A stretch of 64,000 bases of DNA from VRUE01 sp963745915 (GTDB lineage: Bacteria; Actinomycetota; Thermoleophilia; Solirubrobacterales; 70-9): assembly GCA_963745915.1 (NCBI GenBank), contig CAVUZA010000002.1:1550001-1614000 (forward strand). The letters are read 5' to 3'. The translations under genes were made by a program, and so were the position numbers. This document shows, in pieces, positions 60,625-64,000 of the stretch (its first letter is position 1; each line of letters opens with the position of its first letter). The notes beneath the pieces were generated by a model. The model saw only the letters and a program-made list of their open reading frames with translations, did not search any database and was not told where the DNA came from.

Positions 60625-60971
60625 TCGCCTTCGAGCGATCCGAGGAACGAATTCACGCTCTGCTCGACGAGGTGATCGAGGGGGACGAGGAGATCCTGAT
60701 CCCGGCGAGCGCGCTCGCGCAGGTTTGGCGCGGTGGCCCGCGGTCCGCCTTGCTCGCGCGGCTGGTGTCAGCCGGGGAGGTCGACGCTCTCGACGAGGCT
60801 CGAGCTAGAGAAGTCGGCGAGCGTCTCGGCAGCCGCGACCGAGACGACGTCGCCGACGCCCACGTCGTCTGCTGCGCCCTCGACCACGACGCCGCGCTGA
60901 TCACCTCGGACGCCGAGGACATGGCGGCCCTGTCGGGCCCTGTGGAGAACCTCTTGGTCGTCTCGGTCTAA
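60540..60971 (+). CDS. VapC-like PIN-domain toxin
   Basis: The 143-aa protein starts at GTG 60540, which has an excellent GAGGAGG seven nt upstream, inside the antitoxin gene. After an unusual 20-residue Gly-rich leader, the PIN fold begins GVLVLDAGALIAFERSEERI (first Asp). It continues with EILIPASALAQVWRGGPRSA and ends DDVADAHVVCCALDHDAALI and TSDAEDMAALSG (further acidic residues). PIN toxins cleave RNA, often tRNA, until the antitoxin binds. It forms a pair with the upstream RHH gene. Confidence 0.85.
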   Translation: MGKRGNGKDQGGASETAGGVLVLDAGALIAFERSEERIHALLDEVIEGDEEILIPASALAQVWRGGPRSALLARLVSAGEVDALDEARAREVGERLGSRDRDDVADAHVVCCALDHDAALITSDAEDMAALSGPVENLLVVSV

Positions 60972-60978
60972 TCGAATT

Positions 60979-61001
60979 GTAACCTTACCTGGTAACCTTA
61001 C
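60979..61001. promoter_or_regulatory. Tandem operator upstream of fic
   Basis: GTAACCTTAC occurs twice in direct orientation (60979-60988 and 60992-61001), 13 bp apart. Each copy is itself a palindrome (GTAA/TTAC). The pair lies 35 nt before the fic start codon, in a short AT-rich gap, and probably overlaps its promoter. Confidence 0.6.
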
Positions 61002-61035
61002 AAAACTCCGGAAGCTCTGAAAGGATGTGGGGTGA

Positions 61036-62241
61036 ATGGCCGGACGGTCCGAGGTGGCGACGGGTGCCTTCGAGGAGCACATCTGGCCCGCCAACCCCGC
61101 CGCTCAGACGCGGGTTGCGCGACGCGGGGGGCACTACCGCACCTTCGTGCCCGCCCGAATCGCCAGCCGCTCGTTTCTCCTCGACGGAGAGGCCGGCGCC
61201 GCCGTCCACGAGGCCACCAGGGCCCTCGCCAACCTGGAGCACTCGGCTCGGCGTGTGGCGACGCTCGGGGCCGTGGCGTCGAGCTTGCTGCGCTCCGAGA
61301 GCGTTGCCTCGTCGCGCATCGAGGGTGTGGCGATCTCGCAGAAGCGCCTGGCGCGGTCGGCCTTCGAGCGGAGCCGGGAACTGCGCCGCGATTTCCGTGC
61401 GGCGGCGGTTCTCGGCAACGTCGAGTCGATGAAACGCGCGATCTCGATCGGTGCCGAGGGAGGGTCGTTCACGGTCGAGGATCTCCTCGACCTTCACCGG
61501 CGACTGCTGCGCTTCACGGAGGATCGCGACATCGCGGGAGTGATTCGCGAATCTCAGAACTGGATCGGCCGCAACGACTACAGCCCGGTGGGCGCCGACT
61601 ACGTGCCGCCGCCCCCGCGCCATCTACCGCGGCTGCTCGAGGATCTGTGTCGCTTTGTCGCGCGTGACGATCTGCCGCCCGTTGCCCAGGCGGCGATCGC
61701 CCACGCGCAGTTCGAGACCATTCACCCCTTCGCCGACGGCAATGGCCGCGCTGGCCGTGCGCTGATCTATGCCGTTCTGCGCCGCCGGGGTGAGATTCCC
61801 ACCTATGTGCCGCCGGTGAGCCCCGTGCTCGAAAGAGCGTTTCGCAGCTACGTCGGCGGCTTGACCGGATACCGGAACGGCAGGGTGGGCGAGTGGTGCG
61901 AGTTCTTCGCCGGGGCTGTCCTGCGCGCGGCGACGCAGGCGGAGGTCCTGGCCAACGAGATCGACGCCCTGCAGGAGGATTGGCTCCTTCGCCTCGGCAG
62001 GCCGCGGAGCGACTCCGCCGCACGACGGCTCGTCGCCGCTCTCCCAGAGCAGCCCGTGCTCGACGTCGCCGCCGCGCAGCGACTGAGCGGGCGCTCGCAC
62101 GTGGCCGTCGGTGCCGCGATGAGGCGGTTGGAGCAGGCGCGTATCTTGCGCCCGCTGAACGAGCGGAAGTGGGGCAGGGTCTGGGAGTGCGACGAGCTGC
62201 TGGAGTTGGTCGAACGCTTCGAGGAGCGAAGCGGTCTCTAA
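61036..62241 (+). CDS. Fic-domain protein with N-terminal inhibitory helix and C-terminal winged helix
   Basis: The 401-aa protein carries the full catalytic motif HPFADGNGRAGR (residues 233-244) of AMP-transferring Fic enzymes. The class II inhibitory motif SSRIEG is at residues 92-97, with the blocking Glu96, so it is autoinhibited as in single-chain Fic proteins. Residues about 330-400 (QPVLDVAAAQRLSGRSHVAV, GAAMRRLEQARILRPLNERK) form a winged-helix domain that may bind DNA. Start ATG 61036. The tandem operator just upstream suggests autoregulation by that domain. The target is unknown. Confidence 0.93.
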   Translation: MAGRSEVATGAFEEHIWPANPAAQTRVARRGGHYRTFVPARIASRSFLLDGEAGAAVHEATRALANLEHSARRVATLGAVASSLLRSESVASSRIEGVAISQKRLARSAFERSRELRRDFRAAAVLGNVESMKRAISIGAEGGSFTVEDLLDLHRRLLRFTEDRDIAGVIRESQNWIGRNDYSPVGADYVPPPPRHLPRLLEDLCRFVARDDLPPVAQAAIAHAQFETIHPFADGNGRAGRALIYAVLRRRGEIPTYVPPVSPVLERAFRSYVGGLTGYRNGRVGEWCEFFAGAVLRAATQAEVLANEIDALQEDWLLRLGRPRSDSAARRLVAALPEQPVLDVAAAQRLSGRSHVAVGAAMRRLEQARILRPLNERKWGRVWECDELLELVERFEERSGL

Positions 62242-62408
62242 ATCGGGTCCCCTCAGTGGCCCTGCGGCTCGGCTCGTTTACGGGTTATCCGCGTTTTGGG
62301 GCTGGGATTAGCCGTGGATGCCGACTTTTAGGCCGAAGAAACCCTAGTTTCGGGGATAAAGGTCTGGGGTCGACGGTCGATTAGCGGAGGGTGATGAATC
62401 TGCCAGTG

Positions 62409-62493
62409 CCCTGGTGCAAAAGGCAAACTCGCCGCGAGGCGGGGGCGCAAAGCCTTCGGAGCTCCCTCGGAGCTGGCCGGGCTACCACCGGGG
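62409..62493 (+). promoter_or_regulatory. Cyclic-di-GMP-I (GEMM) riboswitch upstream of the pilin gene
   Basis: The sequence matches the GEMM aptamer closely. P1 is formed by CCCTGGTG (62409-62416) and CACCGGGG (62486-62493). The conserved GGCAAAC follows, then P2 CTCGCC/GGCGGG capped by a GCGA (GNRA) tetraloop. The linker GGCGCAAAGCC and a P3 stem (AGCTCC/GGAGCT region) follow, and the closing strand is GGCCGGGCTACC. The aptamer ends 70 nt before the pilin ATG. I cannot resolve the expression platform; no T-run terminator is seen, so control of translation or of a GC-rich hairpin is possible. The remaining leader (62242-62408) holds no gene. Confidence 0.92.
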
Positions 62494-62563
62494 TCTGTGG
62501 ACACCACGTGGCTGAGACGCGACGGGGCTCTGGCGAAATCGATAGGAACCTAGGAGGTCCCTG

Positions 62564-63028
62564 ATGTTTCTCCAGAATCTCCGGGCCAAGGTTGGCGCCC
62601 GGCTCAACGGCGACAGCGAGGGCGGCTTCACGCTGATCGAGCTGCTCGTCGTCATGCTCATCCTCGGCATCCTGGCCGCGATCGCGCTGCCCGCCTTCTT
62701 CAACCAGAAGGACAAGGCCGGCGACGCGAAGGCCAAGGAGTACGCCCACAGCGCCCAGGTCGCGATCGAGACCTACTCGACCGACAACAGTGGCTCGTAC
62801 ACCGGTGCCACCAAGGGGGAACTCGAAGCGATCGAGCCGACCCTGAGCAGCGCCCCGGGTCTGACGGTCACCGTGATCGAAGAAGGCTCCGGCTACGAAC
62901 TCAGCGTCGAAGGCAGCAAAGCGACGCAGGTGTTCAAGATCGTCAACAAAAGCGGCACTCTGACTTTCCCCTGCACGACCAAGGGTGTTGGCGGCTGTCC
63001 GAACGTCGAACCGGCGGAATGGGGCTAG
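62564..63028 (+). CDS. pilA: Type IV major pilin (prepilin)
   Basis: The 154-aa prepilin has a 21-residue basic leader (MFLQNLRAKVGARLNGDSEG plus G) and the cleavage/methylation motif GG-FTLIELLVVMLILGILAAIA, in which Phe becomes residue 1 and Glu is at +5. The hydrophobic helix is followed by a C-terminal globular domain with two cysteines (FPCTTKGVGGCPN) that can form the D-loop disulfide. ATG 62564 has AGGAGG at 62552-62557. Expression is probably controlled by the upstream c-di-GMP riboswitch. A strong terminator follows. Confidence 0.95.
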   Translation: MFLQNLRAKVGARLNGDSEGGFTLIELLVVMLILGILAAIALPAFFNQKDKAGDAKAKEYAHSAQVAIETYSTDNSGSYTGATKGELEAIEPTLSSAPGLTVTVIEEGSGYELSVEGSKATQVFKIVNKSGTLTFPCTTKGVGGCPNVEPAEWG

Positions 63029-63070
63029 TCGTCTAACCCCGTCTACTTGGCCTAGCCAAGCGTGATGTTC

Positions 63071-63106
63071 CGAGGGGCGGGCCACTTTGGCCCGCCCCTC
63101 GCTTTT
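63071..63106 (+). terminator. Strong intrinsic terminator after the pilin gene
   Basis: A perfect 14-bp stem (63071-63084 with 63088-63101) with a 3-nt loop is followed by CTTTT. It isolates the highly expressed pilin transcript from the next gene. Confidence 0.9.
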
Positions 63107-63165
63107 CGTCCAGCACGCGCCTGCCGGGCCTAAACGGATGGCCGATCGGAGCCGATAGGAAAGCG

Positions 63166-64000
63166 ATGCCGGCAGAGCCGACAACCCGCGGCGCAGCGCG
63201 CTCCACGCGCGTCGCGGCTGCCCTCCTAGCGGCGCTCGCCGCCCTCCTGCTCGCCGCGCCACCGGCCGGCGCCGCGGTCCCCAACTTCAAGGGCGCCTCC
63301 GCCGACGGCTCGGTCGTCTTCTTCGACACCACCGAAAAGCTGGCCGAGGGCGACACCGACAGCAAGCGCGACGTCTACCTGCGCAGCTTCGACGCCGAAG
63401 CCGGCGACTACGTCACCCGCGAGGTCTCGACCGGGCCCGACGGCGGCAACGACGCCTACGACGCGCTCTTCGAGAAGGCCAGCGCCGACGGCACGCGCGT
63501 CTTCTTCTCCACCGACGAGCGCCTCACCGCCGAGGACACCGACCGCAGCACCGACATCTACATGCGCGAACCGGCCTCGGGGACGACGACCCTCGTCTCC
63601 CGCGGCACCTCCGGTTGCGCGCCCGGCTGCGGCAACGGCGAAATGGACAGCCATTTCGCCGGCGCCTCCGCCGACGGCAGCGAGGTCTTCTTCGTCACCG
63701 ACGAGAAGCTCTCGGCCGCCGACACCGACAGCCGCTTCGACGTCTACGTGCGCACTCTCGGCCTCGAACCGGCGACCGGCCTGGTCAGCGCCGGCACCTC
63801 CGGATGCGCCCCGGCCTGCGGCAACGGCGACTTCGACGCCACCTTCTGGCGGGTCTCGGGCGACGGCTCGCACGCCTTCTTCACCACCGCCGAGAAGCTG
63901 TCGGAAGCCGACCTCGACACGACCGCCGACATCTACGCGCGCAACCTGGCCGGCGCCGGCACGACGACGCTGGTCTCGCGCGGCGAGGAAGCCTGCGCCC
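63166..64000 (+). CDS. Secreted repeat protein (beta-propeller/TolB-like), cut by the window end
   Basis: The frame from ATG 63166 (AGGAAAG upstream) stays open to the window end, giving 278 residues. A signal peptide covers about residues 1-36 (AAPPAGA cleavage). Four repeats of 61-63 residues follow, with the pattern ASADGSxVFFxTxEKLxxxD followed by TDxxxDVYxR, starting near residues 44, 105, 168 and 230. Loops SGCAPGCGNG and SGCAPACGNG probably form disulfides. The repeat resembles WD40-like/TolB propeller blades. Such surface proteins are common in this group; function unknown. Confidence 0.8.
   Translation, partial: MPAEPTTRGAARSTRVAAALLAALAALLLAAPPAGAAVPNFKGASADGSVVFFDTTEKLAEGDTDSKRDVYLRSFDAEAGDYVTREVSTGPDGGNDAYDALFEKASADGTRVFFSTDERLTAEDTDRSTDIYMREPASGTTTLVSRGTSGCAPGCGNGEMDSHFAGASADGSEVFFVTDEKLSAADTDSRFDVYVRTLGLEPATGLVSAGTSGCAPACGNGDFDATFWRVSGDGSHAFFTTAEKLSEADLDTTADIYARNLAGAGTTTLVSRGEEACA

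Overview
This 64 kb window is very GC-rich and densely coding. Its gene content suggests an actinobacterium of the Thermoleophilia/Solirubrobacterales type. The pointers are F420-type LLM oxidoreductases, an EgtB/EgtD ergothioneine pair, class II fructose bisphosphatase, partner-switching sigma regulation, DUF5678 with a retropepsin-like partner, and a Gram-positive-style type IV pilus cluster. That placement is inference from gene content; no rRNA is present. I see no tRNA, rRNA, insertion sequence or CRISPR array.

Left part (1-30 kb): a 5'-truncated GH39-like glycosidase; a small operon holding a decayed DUF7718 gene; DUF5678 plus an aspartic protease; and a YihY membrane protein. Next comes a stress-signalling block made of a GAF-SpoIIE phosphatase, an RsbW-like ATPase and a SigB/F-type sigma factor. 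Redox genes follow (superoxide dismutase, GMC oxidoreductase with rubredoxin), then LemA, Nudix, an RNA methyltransferase, an NlpC/P60 hydrolase, a metallo-beta-lactamase/rhodanese protein convergent with the preceding hydrolase and divergent from acetyl-CoA synthetase, a potassium-channel-like protein with an altered filter, and a MarR-MFS pair. A CsoR-type copper operator stands in front of a truncated permease remnant. The left part ends with MTA phosphorylase/MTA deaminase, photolyase, a broken HD gene, and MBL and PAS proteins.

Middle (29-51 kb): a lipid catabolism run (thiolase, enoyl-CoA hydratase, frameshifted flavin monooxygenase, PaaI thioesterase, sulfatase), a P-type ATPase, two LLM oxidoreductases, the three-gene proton-translocating transhydrogenase, EgtB-EgtD, GlpX, a winged-helix regulator, three TetR regulators and a second YihY protein.

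Right part (51-64 kb): the primary sigma factor, preceded by a promoter-terminator unit that may encode a short RNA or an attenuated leader. The pilus cluster follows: PilT, two broken minor-pilin/accessory genes, PilB, a second PilT and PilC, then a RHH-VapC-like toxin-antitoxin pair, a Fic protein with a tandem operator, and the major pilin. The pilin gene is preceded by a textbook cyclic-di-GMP-I (GEMM) riboswitch, so second-messenger control of pilin expression can be read directly from the sequence. The window ends inside a secreted repeat protein.

Two cross-cutting signals stand out. First, several otherwise intact genes are each broken by a single extra base, and in three of them the extra base lies in the same context, CAG|N|CTGCG. 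Second, a roughly 105-bp hairpin-forming repeat with a nearly identical 50-bp core occurs just after two unrelated genes, and long perfect palindromes occur in other gaps.
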